19,574 nt of DNA, taken from the NCBI GenBank assembly GCA_964392415.1, contig CAYMPL010000036.1, positions 1-19,574 on the forward strand. The letters are read 5' to 3'. Both the position numbers and the translations under genes were made by a program. Below are positions 1-6,450 of this stretch, in pieces (the stretch's first letter is position 1; each line of letters starts with the position of its first letter). A model generated the notes under the pieces. The model ran no database searches and was not told the DNA's origin. It was given only the letters and a program-made list of their open reading frames with translations. The stretch comes from CAYJMQ01 sp964392415 (lineage in GTDB: Bacteria > Bdellovibrionota > JACOXK01 > 2-02-FULL-40-11).

Positions 1-1
1 C

Positions 2-76
2 AAAAAAGGTTACGCCGCCTTTATCCCTATTTCCACACTTTTTGATTCTACCCCACCAAATTCATTACGGAAATGA
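2..76 (+). CDS. 3' end of a gene, probably N-terminal part of the ATP-binding protein (partial)
   Basis: An open frame enters from the window edge and encodes about 24 residues (KKGYAAFIPISTLFDS...NSLRK) before a TGA at 74-76. The TGA overlaps the ATG of the next gene at 73 as ATGA. The segment resembles the (Y/F)IPI strand that, as I recall the family, lies shortly before the N-box helix in GHKL ATP-binding proteins paired with DUF4325. It could therefore be the severed N-terminus of the next protein rather than a separate one. One extra A in the AAA run at 71-73 would fuse the two frames. It could also be a genuine upstream gene translationally coupled to the ATPase. The window is too short to decide. 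Confidence 0.5.
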   Translation, partial: KKGYAAFIPISTLFDSTPPNSLRK

Positions 77-681
77 TTCCCCTATTACATCTCGAGCCAG
101 AACAGGCTAAAACAATCGGATATATCGTCAGCGAGTTGGCAAGAAATGTGCTTGAACATTCCAAAGCTGAAAATGGCGCTGTTCTATGTGCCCAATATTA
201 CAGGAAAAGTAATTCTATCCGTATTGGAATCGCAGATACCGGTGTTGGCATCAAGACATCGATCAATCGCTCTTATTCCACAAAGACCGATCTGGAAGCG
301 ATTCGACTTGCTCTTACGCCGGGAATTACTGGCACGACACAACGCGAAGGTGGAACGGATCAAAATGCGGGAGCAGGCCTATTTTTCATCAAGTCTATTG
401 CAAGCGTAAACCGGGATTTTTTCATTCTTTATAGTGGAAACAGTCTCTACAAATTACTTAGAAGATCTGCTAAAAGACTGAAACTTCGGGTGGATCCTTT
501 TCATGACAGACATTCAAAAAAAGAAAATCTTCCTTATTGGCAAGGAACAATCGTAGGTATCGATCTCACTCTGGATCAAAGTGAGGCATTTTCACGTTTA
601 CTGGATGAAATCCGGAAAATATATATAATTGCCGTGCGAGAAAGGAAAAAAGCACGATACAAAAGACCCCGCTTCATATGA
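73..681 (+). CDS. GHKL/HATPase-fold ATP-binding protein, partner of a DUF4325 protein
   Basis: This 202-residue protein carries a Bergerat ATP-binding fold. The N-box helix ELARNVLEHS is at residues 21-30, the G1 box DTGVGIK at 55-61 and the G2 box NAGAGLFFIK at 98-107. No HisKA dimerisation domain, phosphoacceptor His or membrane segment is visible, so it is not a canonical sensor kinase. The layout resembles anti-sigma/SpoIIAB-like or stand-alone GHKL ATPases. The fold begins only about 20 residues before the N-box, so the N-terminus looks short for this family. The overlapping upstream frame (2-76) may supply the missing part. The next gene, a STAS-like protein, overlaps by ATGA at 678-681, which suggests coupled translation and a physical partnership like kinase/anti-anti-sigma pairs. 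The target of the pair is unknown. Confidence 0.8.
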   Translation: MIPLLHLEPEQAKTIGYIVSELARNVLEHSKAENGAVLCAQYYRKSNSIRIGIADTGVGIKTSINRSYSTKTDLEAIRLALTPGITGTTQREGGTDQNAGAGLFFIKSIASVNRDFFILYSGNSLYKLLRRSAKRLKLRVDPFHDRHSKKENLPYWQGTIVGIDLTLDQSEAFSRLLDEIRKIYIIAVRERKKARYKRPRFI

Positions 682-995
682 AAATTATCTCCATTTACAA
701 CAGAGCAGGAGCCTTCGCGGAAAATAAGGATGTTGCAAGAGATATTCGCATGCAAGACATTCTTCCAACTCTTGAGAAAAAAAAAGAAATAACGCTCGAC
801 TTTAAGGGCGTAGAGGCGGTTACACAGTCATTTATACACGCTCTCATCAGCGACGTGTTGAGAAAATATGGCAATAATTGTCTCGATTATATGACCTTCA
901 AAGCTTGTAATGACACAGTAAAAAAAATAATTAACATTGTCGTTGATTATATACAGGAAGGGATGGAGTCTGATCATGAAAGAAAATTGCGGTGA
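678..995 (+). CDS. STAS-like DUF4325 domain protein
   Basis: This protein has 105 residues. It shows the alternating strand/helix pattern of the DUF4325 STAS-like family: a first strand MKIISIYNRAGAF, then EITLDFKGVEAVTQSFIHALISDVLRKYG, where the buried strand LDF(K/S)GV is followed by the loop and helix that align with the phosphorylation loop of SpoIIAA-type STAS proteins. The serine in VTQSFIHAL sits where DUF4325 members usually keep a Ser in a (P/T)xSF motif. It overlaps the upstream GHKL ATPase gene by 4 bp (ATGA), so both are probably made from one mRNA in similar amounts. By analogy with anti-anti-sigma factors, it may be the switch partner of the ATPase; this is inference from fold and context. 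It converges with the AAA_14 ATPase gene across 59 bp without an obvious terminator. Confidence 0.78.
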   Translation: MKIISIYNRAGAFAENKDVARDIRMQDILPTLEKKKEITLDFKGVEAVTQSFIHALISDVLRKYGNNCLDYMTFKACNDTVKKIINIVVDYIQEGMESDHERKLR

Positions 996-1054
996 GTGAT
1001 TTTACGAGGGTGAGGGATAGACAAGGAAACAAGAACCTCCCAAAATGGGGAACA

Positions 1055-2182
1055 CTATACAATCTCGTTTTCAAAATCTTTGATAGGTAATATGTCAATT
1101 CCATCTTCCGTTCGCTCGCGGCGCTCCCCAAGATACACTAAAATTTTTCGTTTCAATCCCTTCAATGATTGAATTGCGCGTAACCCTTTAAGCTGATCTG
1201 ATTTAATTTTTTTTGATGCCTTAACCTCAACGGCAATAAATCCCCGTTCATCTTGTATAAGAAAATCAATTTCAGTTTTAACTTCTGAAGGAGACCAATA
1301 AAATACGTTTTCGAATCTTCTATTGTTTTCTATTTCATGCCGGATGATTTGAAATATATACGATTCGAATAAACTTCCAACTTCTTCAGGAGTCACCATT
1401 CCGCGAATTCCTTTTGCGGCACGCACAAGCCCGGGATCAATCCAATAGAGTTTCGGCTTCCTCTTCTCTCTGACGGTAACTTTCGCCTGATAAGGATATA
1501 ATTTTTTGGCCAATAACGTATCTTCTAGAATCTGAATATATCCTTCAGCAGTCTTTCGCTCAATCTCCGCATCTCTGGCGAGGCTCGATATATTTAAAAC
1601 TTGACCATTGTAAAGAGCGGCAACAGGTAAACTTCGGGCAAATCCCGCTAAATTGCGCACAAGCGCCTCAGCCTGAATTTCTTCTTTAAGATAAAAACGA
1701 ACATAATCTGTCAACGTTTCATCCCGGTTTTCTGATGTCCAAATCAGAGGCAGACTCCCCCATCTAAGCACTTTTTCGATATCAAAATCTTTATCCAATT
1801 CTCTTGGCAAAAGGGGTAACATCGACCGAAAGCGCGCCCGTCCCGCCAATAAATTCACCCCTGCTCGCTTGAGCTTGCGCGCGCTTGAGCCCGTGAGCGC
1901 AAAATGAAGCCCAAACTCCTCAATGCCACGATGGACTTCATTCAATAGATTTGGCAGACGTTGCACCTCATCAACAACTACCCATTCTTTTGGCTTAAGC
2001 GCTCGAATTTGATTTCGGAAAGATTCAGGAGAAACCAAGAGGTGCTGGTATAGAGATTCATCTAACAAATTAAACCACTTCGCATTTCCAAACTCTCTTT
2101 TTAACCACGTGCTCTTTCCAGAACCTCTCGCACCAAAAAGAAAAAAAGAACTCTTTGGCGGCTTTAGTAAACGTGTATACAT
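1055..2182 (-). CDS. AAA_14 / DUF4143 family ATPase
   Basis: This P-loop ATPase has about 375 residues. Walker A GARGSGKST lies just after the N-terminus, Walker B is VVVDEVQRL, and sensor-1-like ALTGSSARKLK follows. The C-terminal half is the DUF4143 domain, with the nuclease-fold-like signature TEIDFL...AVEVKAS at the end. Substrates of the family are not established. Members occur as stand-alone genes, often in accessory or toxin-like contexts. The frame can be extended to a TTG at 2218, and an ATG lies at 2191. I prefer the ATG at 2182 (MYTRLL...) because family members start just before the R-x-L motif and GGAG lies immediately upstream. The gene follows the restriction endonuclease gene after a short gap on the same strand, so it may be co-transcribed with the R-M genes. 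Confidence 0.82.
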   Translation of the reverse strand: MYTRLLKPPKSSFFLFGARGSGKSTWLKREFGNAKWFNLLDESLYQHLLVSPESFRNQIRALKPKEWVVVDEVQRLPNLLNEVHRGIEEFGLHFALTGSSARKLKRAGVNLLAGRARFRSMLPLLPRELDKDFDIEKVLRWGSLPLIWTSENRDETLTDYVRFYLKEEIQAEALVRNLAGFARSLPVAALYNGQVLNISSLARDAEIERKTAEGYIQILEDTLLAKKLYPYQAKVTVREKRKPKLYWIDPGLVRAAKGIRGMVTPEEVGSLFESYIFQIIRHEIENNRRFENVFYWSPSEVKTEIDFLIQDERGFIAVEVKASKKIKSDQLKGLRAIQSLKGLKRKILVYLGERRERTEDGIDILPIKDFENEIV

Positions 2183-2200
2183 CAACTCCATTTTACGGCA

Positions 2201-2215
2201 CTTAATGGAATTAAG
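2201..2215. repeat. Perfect 6-3-6 inverted repeat before the AAA_14 gene
   Basis: CTTAAT GGA ATTAAG lies between the restriction endonuclease stop and the likely ATG starts (2191 or 2182) of the ATPase gene. It could be an operator or a small mRNA hairpin affecting start choice. It is short and AT-rich, so chance is possible. Confidence 0.3.
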
Positions 2216-2245
2216 CAATACAATTTAAGATTTTTATTTTTCCAT

Positions 2246-3127
2246 CTATATCCGAGTTCTTATCGCACCACTTTTTTGAAAGGCATTGCACCCAAACCTC
2301 AAGTGGGACCTAAGCTTCCCCTCTAAAATTTGGATGAAGTCTTTTTCATCCCCAACTACAGGAGTAGCGATTTTGGCAAGTGATGGTTCGAATTTCGTAT
2401 AGACTTTTTCGGACAAACTAAGTGCGTAGCGTCCGGCTTTGTCTTTAAGTTCATATATAAGCCAGCAAATCTCAGCTTCCTCCTTTGGCGCATGTGGAAG
2501 TTCCGGCAGCGTTTCAAAAAACAGGCGATCGACTGCAACCGCCTGCTTTTTACCCCATGTTCTCAATATTTGTCCTTTATACATAAGCTGCGGTACGAGT
2601 CTTTTTCTTGAAGATGAAAGATAGTCTGGATGAGGGTAATGTGCTTTCTTCGTCCAATCCATGTTTCCTCGTTTTTTGGGATCATCCATGTAATATTCGA
2701 AAGGATTTCTGATATTCCCCGATACATAGACAGCTTGAACCTCGATAATGCCAAAGTCCGAAATTTTCCCCTTTTTGTCGTGTACCACTAGAACAACGTC
2801 TATATTTCCTGCTGATTCCCCAGTTCTTTCCTTTAATCGAATTTCCTTCAGTACCGTGTACTTTGTGCCTTTTGGAAAGAAAAAATCGGCAGCATGTTCG
2901 CAAATAACCCAATCCTCTCGGAATCGAATTGGACAAATGATGGTAATTGAATCATCAGTATAAAGGCTACATACGCCAAGAGGAGCATCCTTCTTATCTT
3001 TTGTGCATCTGGGTCCGATGTTATTAAAAGGACACAGTTCATTGTCGCGATGCTTTTTCGCAGCCACGGTCTGATCGGTTATCTTGAAACCAAAGACTTC
3101 TGCTAGTGGATGCTTATATTTTTTCAT
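2246..3127 (-). CDS. NotI-family type II restriction endonuclease
   Basis: This 293-residue protein matches the NotI restriction endonuclease family (RE_NotI). Four cysteines, C32, C41, C53 and C65, surround LCPFNNIG, CTK, PLGVCS and IICPIRFRE, the arrangement of the Cys4 iron-binding fold known from NotI. A PD-(D/E)XK-type core follows: E95 in LKEIRL, D110 in NIDVVL and E129-x-Q131 in IIEVQAVYV. Gln stands where many nucleases have Lys, as in NotI. It should cut DNA at a specific site that the neighbouring methyltransferase protects. Its start overlaps the methyltransferase end by 14 bp, and AGGGTGG lies about 7 nt upstream of the ATG. Specificity cannot be read from the sequence, but the adenine methyltransferase partner argues against the NotI site itself. 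Confidence 0.85.
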   Translation of the reverse strand: MKKYKHPLAEVFGFKITDQTVAAKKHRDNELCPFNNIGPRCTKDKKDAPLGVCSLYTDDSITIICPIRFREDWVICEHAADFFFPKGTKYTVLKEIRLKERTGESAGNIDVVLVVHDKKGKISDFGIIEVQAVYVSGNIRNPFEYYMDDPKKRGNMDWTKKAHYPHPDYLSSSRKRLVPQLMYKGQILRTWGKKQAVAVDRLFFETLPELPHAPKEEAEICWLIYELKDKAGRYALSLSEKVYTKFEPSLAKIATPVVGDEKDFIQILEGKLRSHLRFGCNAFQKSGAIRTRI

Positions 3128-4019
3128 TTTTTAGCCACCCTATTTTTTTCCCAATAACCAACTCACTCATTGTCGCATGATGGGTATTTTTCATCAGGAC
3201 TAGAGCGTATTCAAACCGATATTGTTCCGCTTTTTTTCTCAGTTCGTTTGAGTCATCATAAGTAAACAAAAAATCCGCTTTGGATTTGGCAACCAGATCA
3301 AAAAGTTTGTCGTGATCAAGCTCATAATACTTGTAAAGCCGTCGGCCCGCTCTTTTTCCCCCTGCTGTGTACGGTGGATCAATAAAGATAAGGGAATCTT
3401 TATCATCAACGTACTCAGGGATAATATCGAAAGCTGAACCCCGTATAAAAGATATTCTCGAACGTACAAGACCAATATCCAGTATTCGTTTAGCCAAGGT
3501 TTCTGGATACCAGCGAGAACGCAGTCCCTTCCCATTTTCACCATTTTTCATCAATCCAGATCCAGGAGCCATGATTCCACCGTGGCTTATCCGGTTCTTT
3601 AGGATTGTTTGAAAAGCCTTTTCGAGAGTGTTTCTCGAATCCCGTTCAATGGCGTCTTTTACTGCCGAATATTTCATCTCGAAGTTGAGGATTTTTTTTG
3701 CGAGCTTTTCAAAATCACCATGAATAATCGTTTCCCATACAGCAGCAATTTCCTCATCAAGTTCAACAAGAACTACTTTCTTTACAAGATTTTCAAATGC
3801 AGCAGTTAAACCTATGATGCCTCCACCAGCAAATGGTTCAAGCAGAATTTCTGGTTTTCTGGGGTAGTTCTTTACCCATCTTCTAAAGGTAGGTATAAAC
3901 CACGTTTTGCCACCCGGGTATCTAAATGGGCTGCGCAGGGGCACAGATGCAACATTAACAACCTTATCTTTGAGAAAGTTCATTGGTTTATCGAAATTTT
4001 TGAAGAGACTAATTTGCAT
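3114..4019 (-). CDS. D12-class N6-adenine DNA methyltransferase (type II modification)
   Basis: This 301-residue protein is a Dam/M.DpnII-like class alpha adenine methyltransferase. The SAM-binding motifs are RYPGGK at residues 33-38 and LEPFAGGGIIGL at 60-71. Acidic ELD at 86-88 follows the second strand, and the catalytic motif IV DPPY is at 214-217. It should methylate adenine N6 in a specific site using SAM. It is the first gene of a minus-strand run, and its 3' end overlaps the NotI-like endonuclease by 14 bp, so the methylase is translated before the nuclease, a common safety order in R-M systems. A purine-rich AAAGAGAGA lies about 7 nt before the ATG. A second possible start is Met13. 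The promoter should lie between the tRNA and 4019, but I see no convincing box. Confidence 0.9.
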   Translation of the reverse strand: MQISLFKNFDKPMNFLKDKVVNVASVPLRSPFRYPGGKTWFIPTFRRWVKNYPRKPEILLEPFAGGGIIGLTAAFENLVKKVVLVELDEEIAAVWETIIHGDFEKLAKKILNFEMKYSAVKDAIERDSRNTLEKAFQTILKNRISHGGIMAPGSGLMKNGENGKGLRSRWYPETLAKRILDIGLVRSRISFIRGSAFDIIPEYVDDKDSLIFIDPPYTAGGKRAGRRLYKYYELDHDKLFDLVAKSKADFLFTYDDSNELRKKAEQYRFEYALVLMKNTHHATMSELVIGKKIGWLKNEKI

Positions 4020-4092
4020 TAACTTAATCTCTCTTTGTCACAGGTGGACAGATTATTTTCAATCACATTTTTTACTATTTTCATCGCTACGC

Positions 4093-4135
4093 CCTCAGGA
4101 TGCCACGATCCCTCGGCCTGCGGCCTCGGGATGAC
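4093..4135. repeat. Dispersed REP-like palindromic element (copy 1)
   Basis: On the minus strand the element starts GTCATCCCGAGGCCGCAGG, continues with GCCGAGGGATCGTGG and ends with CATCCTGAGG. The core CGGCC TGC GGCC can fold into a hairpin. It shares the GTCATCC(C/T)GAG head with the repeat at 8361-8424. Sequences of this kind are scattered in intergenic regions of many bacteria. It lies between tRNA-Pro and the methyltransferase gene, at the edge of the accessory block. Confidence 0.7.
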
Positions 4136-4161
4136 AATGGTTCGAATACCTTGACAAAAAT

Positions 4162-4236
4162 TCGGGGTGAGTGGATTCGAACCACCGACCTCTTCGTCCC
4201 GAACGAAGCGCGCTAACCAGGCTGCGCTACACCCCG
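4162..4236 (-). tRNA. tRNA-Pro (anticodon CGG)
   Basis: The minus strand folds as a complete 75-nt cloverleaf. The acceptor CGGGGTG pairs with CACCCCG and is followed by discriminator A. The D-arm is GCGCAGCCTGGTTAGCGC. The anticodon arm is CTTCG-TTCGGGA-CGAAG, placing CGG at 34-36 (decodes CCG, Pro). The T-arm is GGTGG-TTCGAAT-CCACT. It closely resembles other bacterial tRNA-Pro(CGG) sequences in the D and anticodon arms. CCA is not encoded: the bases after the discriminator are A and T. The gene begins 22 nt after the epimerase stop on the same strand, so it may be processed from a longer transcript. Its 3' end faces the accessory block at 1-4019. Confidence 0.96.
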
Positions 4237-4258
4237 AAATGAAAGATCTCTTTTCTTA

Positions 4259-5239
4259 TCAGAGGTGGTGATGTTCTTGCAACCATTGAACGGTCTTTGA
4301 AATCCCTTCAGGGAATGGAATCTTTGTTTGAAAATGGAGATCCCTCCTCGCTTTTTCCGGGGAACAAATCCAGGAGCTTGCTTTAATCTCCGGATATTTT
4401 CGACTGGTAAGCATAATTTCTTTTTTTGTAATGAGCGAATAAATATCGCCAATGAATGCCAGGGATCGAACAAACCAGTGAGGCAAATGGATGAATCTTG
4501 GTTTTTTTGAAAAAGGACGGGAAAGATGCTGAGCCATGCTTTCAAATGAATAAAATTCCGGATTCGCTATAAAATAGGTCTCCCCTTTTGCGGCTTCATT
4601 GATAGAAGCCTCATAGATGCCATCCACAAGATCCTGAACATGAACAATCGAAAAATATCGCTCATAGGGGGCCGGGAGGGGAAAGAGCCCTTTCTTTCCA
4701 TATTTAAAAACGATTAAGAAATTGGTGTCACGGGGTCCATAAACAATGGGAGGGCGGATGATGGTGAGCGGGAGATTTGGAAATTGCTTTCGCAGTTCCT
4801 CTTCAGCTTTGAGCTTACTTTTTCCATAATCACTGACTGGATGACATTCACTTGTTTCCACCGGCGGCTCCGTTGCCGCAACTGGGCCTGTTGCCGCAAC
4901 TGAGCTGACAAAAATAAAACGTTTCAAATTTGGCGCGTATTTTTGAGCCGCTTCAGCCAAGTAAATCGTCCCGTCGCAATTAACCGAGTAATACTTTTGA
5001 GAAGTCACCCCTTTAATCGCGCCTGCCACATGATAGATGTAATCGACATCTTTCACAGCGGCTGGCAACGTTTCTTTCTGAGTGATGTCCCCTACAATCA
5101 GTTCGACAGGGAGAGCTTTAATCCACCGAAGGTTACTCGTTTTCCGAACCAGACAGCGGACAGAGAACCCCTCTTTGAGCAACTTCTCAACAAGGAAGCT
5201 CCCAATAAAACCATGCCCCCCGGTAACTAACGCCTTCAT
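4259..5239 (-). CDS. NAD(P)-dependent epimerase/dehydratase (extended SDR)
   Basis: This 326-residue protein has the Rossmann nucleotide-binding motif TGGHGFIGS at residues 6-14, a DI motif after strand 3 (GDIT, 50-53), VAGA near 71-74, a Ser in FVSSVAATG, and the catalytic Y138-x3-K142 (YGKSK). RPPIVYGP follows, as in extended short-chain dehydrogenases acting on nucleotide sugars, flavonoid-like or steroid-like substrates. The exact substrate cannot be assigned. Similar proteins are often annotated NAD-dependent epimerase/dehydratase or dihydroflavonol reductase-like. The start is the ATG just before KALVTGG; the Shine-Dalgarno is weak. It lies 22 nt after the DUF5679 gene and 22 nt before tRNA-Pro, all on one strand, so the three may share the promoter near 5470-5498. 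Confidence 0.88.
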   Translation of the reverse strand: MKALVTGGHGFIGSFLVEKLLKEGFSVRCLVRKTSNLRWIKALPVELIVGDITQKETLPAAVKDVDYIYHVAGAIKGVTSQKYYSVNCDGTIYLAEAAQKYAPNLKRFIFVSSVAATGPVAATEPPVETSECHPVSDYGKSKLKAEEELRKQFPNLPLTIIRPPIVYGPRDTNFLIVFKYGKKGLFPLPAPYERYFSIVHVQDLVDGIYEASINEAAKGETYFIANPEFYSFESMAQHLSRPFSKKPRFIHLPHWFVRSLAFIGDIYSLITKKEIMLTSRKYPEIKASSWICSPEKARRDLHFQTKIPFPEGISKTVQWLQEHHHL

Positions 5240-5261
5240 TTGATTACTGCCAGAAAAAAAG

Positions 5262-5414
5262 TTATTTGTTCGGTAGGATCTTATACATTCCAGTGCCGCA
5301 GGTCACGCACTTTCCTTTCATCGCTTTTCTGCCATTCTTCATTGTTACTTCCTTCGTATCTTTCATTTCACGTTTTGCCTTGCACTTGACGCAATAGCCT
5401 TTTTCTGCTGCCAT
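5262..5414 (-). CDS. DUF5679 zinc-ribbon mini-protein
   Basis: This small gene encodes 50 residues. It begins MAAEKGYCVKCKAKREM and ends KCVTCGTGMYKILPNK. Two CxxC pairs (C8/C11 and C36/C39) about 24 residues apart form a small zinc ribbon typical of DUF5679, whose function is not known. A strong Shine-Dalgarno (AGGGAGG) lies 6 nt before the ATG, and a good sigma-70 promoter lies further upstream, so expression is well supported. It is basic (many Lys), which would suit nucleic acid or ribosome contact, but that is speculation. It is divergent from xerC and 22 nt upstream of the epimerase gene. Confidence 0.88.
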   Translation of the reverse strand: MAAEKGYCVKCKAKREMKDTKEVTMKNGRKAMKGKCVTCGTGMYKILPNK

Positions 5415-5469
5415 TGTTTTCCTCCCTTAGATATTTAATCAGTTAGACATCTAATAAGATCTTCAAATG

Positions 5470-5498
5470 ATTATAGTTTTTTGAATTTTTAAAGTAAA
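5470..5498 (-). promoter_or_regulatory. Sigma-70 promoter for the DUF5679 unit
   Basis: On the minus strand, a -35 box TTTACT (5493-5498) is followed after 17 bp by a perfect -10 TATAAT (5470-5475). The predicted start is near 5463, giving a leader of about 50 nt that carries the strong AGGGAGG ribosome binding site of the mini-protein. Confidence 0.7.
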
Positions 5499-5517
5499 CA
5501 AAAAATCGCACATCGCC

Positions 5518-5545
5518 TTGACTTAGTTTTTTCTGTGATTATACT
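5518..5545 (+). promoter_or_regulatory. Sigma-70 promoter for xerC-hslVU
   Basis: A -35 box TTGACT (5518-5523) and -10 TATACT (5540-5545) are separated by 16 bp. The predicted start is near 5552, only about 5 nt before the xerC ATG at 5557. There is no Shine-Dalgarno, so the mRNA is probably leaderless or nearly so. Confidence 0.65.
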
Positions 5546-5556
5546 AGCCCAATTCA

Positions 5557-6450
5557 ATGTTTAAGGAGCTTACACGCTTCTCAAAGTATCTTCAGTTTGA
5601 GAAGACCGTTTCACCCCACACATTGAGAAATTATATGAGTGATTTAAATCAGTTTTATCAGTATTTAAGCCAGGGGAAAAATCTCTCTGACTGGAACCAG
5701 ATAACCAGCTTAACCATTCGATCTTACTTGGGAAATCTCTACAAACAGAACAATCGCTCTTCCATTGCAAGAAAGCTCGCTTCGATCCGGCATTTGATGA
5801 AATTTCTTCTCAAAGAAAAAATTATTTTAAAAGACGCTTCACAACTCATATCAAGCTTGAAACAAGAAAAAAGGCTCCCTGCAATTCTCAACGTCGATGA
5901 GATGTTTCATCTTTTAGAAACCCCTGATCCAACCACAAAAATGGGGAAAAGAGACCGGGCTATCCTTGAGCTGATGTATGCAAGCGGCATGCGGGTCAGT
6001 GAACTCACAGCCATCAACCTCGAAGATATTTCATGGGACACAAACACCCTGAAAATTCGGGGCAAAGGAAGAAAAGAAAGAATGGTTCCATTCGGAGAAA
6101 AAGCAAAAAAGAGACTCCTTATTTATAAGGAGGAACGGAGAAAATTTTTAAAAAGGGGGGATGATTCAACGGCGTTTTTTCTGAACCATTTTGGGGGACG
6201 GCTCTCAACACGAAGCATTGCCCGGATAATCGATAAATATATTCTGCTTTGCGGAAGCCTGCGCCGCATCAGCCCTCATACTATCCGGCATTCCTTTGCA
6301 ACGCATCTTCTCTCAGCAGGGGCAAATCTTCGGGATATTCAGGAACTTTTAGGACACGAAAGTTTATCTACAACACAAAAATATACTCAGGTAAGTGTCG
6401 ATAAACTGATGGAGGAATATGACAAAGCGCATCCAAAGGCCAAAAATTAG
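5557..6450 (+). CDS. xerC: Tyrosine recombinase XerC
   Basis: This is a 297-residue Xer recombinase, the usual family length. The N-terminal SAM-like core-binding domain (about 1-100) is followed by the catalytic domain with R146 (ASGMRVSEL), K170 (RGKGRK), H241-x2-R244 (HTIRHSF), H267 (LGHESL) and nucleophile Y276 (KYTQV). It should resolve chromosome dimers at a dif site with a partner recombinase. The operon with hslVU matches the codV-clpQ-clpY order of Bacillus and related arrangements, so this is the housekeeping enzyme rather than a phage integrase. A strong promoter lies so close that the ATG at 5557 is at or near the 5' end of the mRNA; an AAGGAG just inside the frame has no usable start after it. 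The 3' end overlaps hslV by 32 bp. Confidence 0.93.
   Translation: MFKELTRFSKYLQFEKTVSPHTLRNYMSDLNQFYQYLSQGKNLSDWNQITSLTIRSYLGNLYKQNNRSSIARKLASIRHLMKFLLKEKIILKDASQLISSLKQEKRLPAILNVDEMFHLLETPDPTTKMGKRDRAILELMYASGMRVSELTAINLEDISWDTNTLKIRGKGRKERMVPFGEKAKKRLLIYKEERRKFLKRGDDSTAFFLNHFGGRLSTRSIARIIDKYILLCGSLRRISPHTIRHSFATHLLSAGANLRDIQELLGHESLSTTQKYTQVSVDKLMEEYDKAHPKAKN

Noticed and set aside
73..681. Cognate histidine kinase for the tandem response regulators
   Set aside because: It lacks a HisKA domain and phosphoacceptor histidine and is over 12 kb away beside a DUF4325 partner.
4137..4149. TGGTTCGAATACC near the tRNA 3' end as a duplicated attachment site
   Set aside because: It resembles only the T-loop, which is nearly palindromic, and does not extend into the acceptor stem, so chance is adequate.
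5557..6450. Tyrosine recombinase as integrase of a mobile element
   Set aside because: Its length, motifs and overlap with hslV-hslU match the housekeeping xerC/codV arrangement; it is not beside the tRNA end or the accessory genes.
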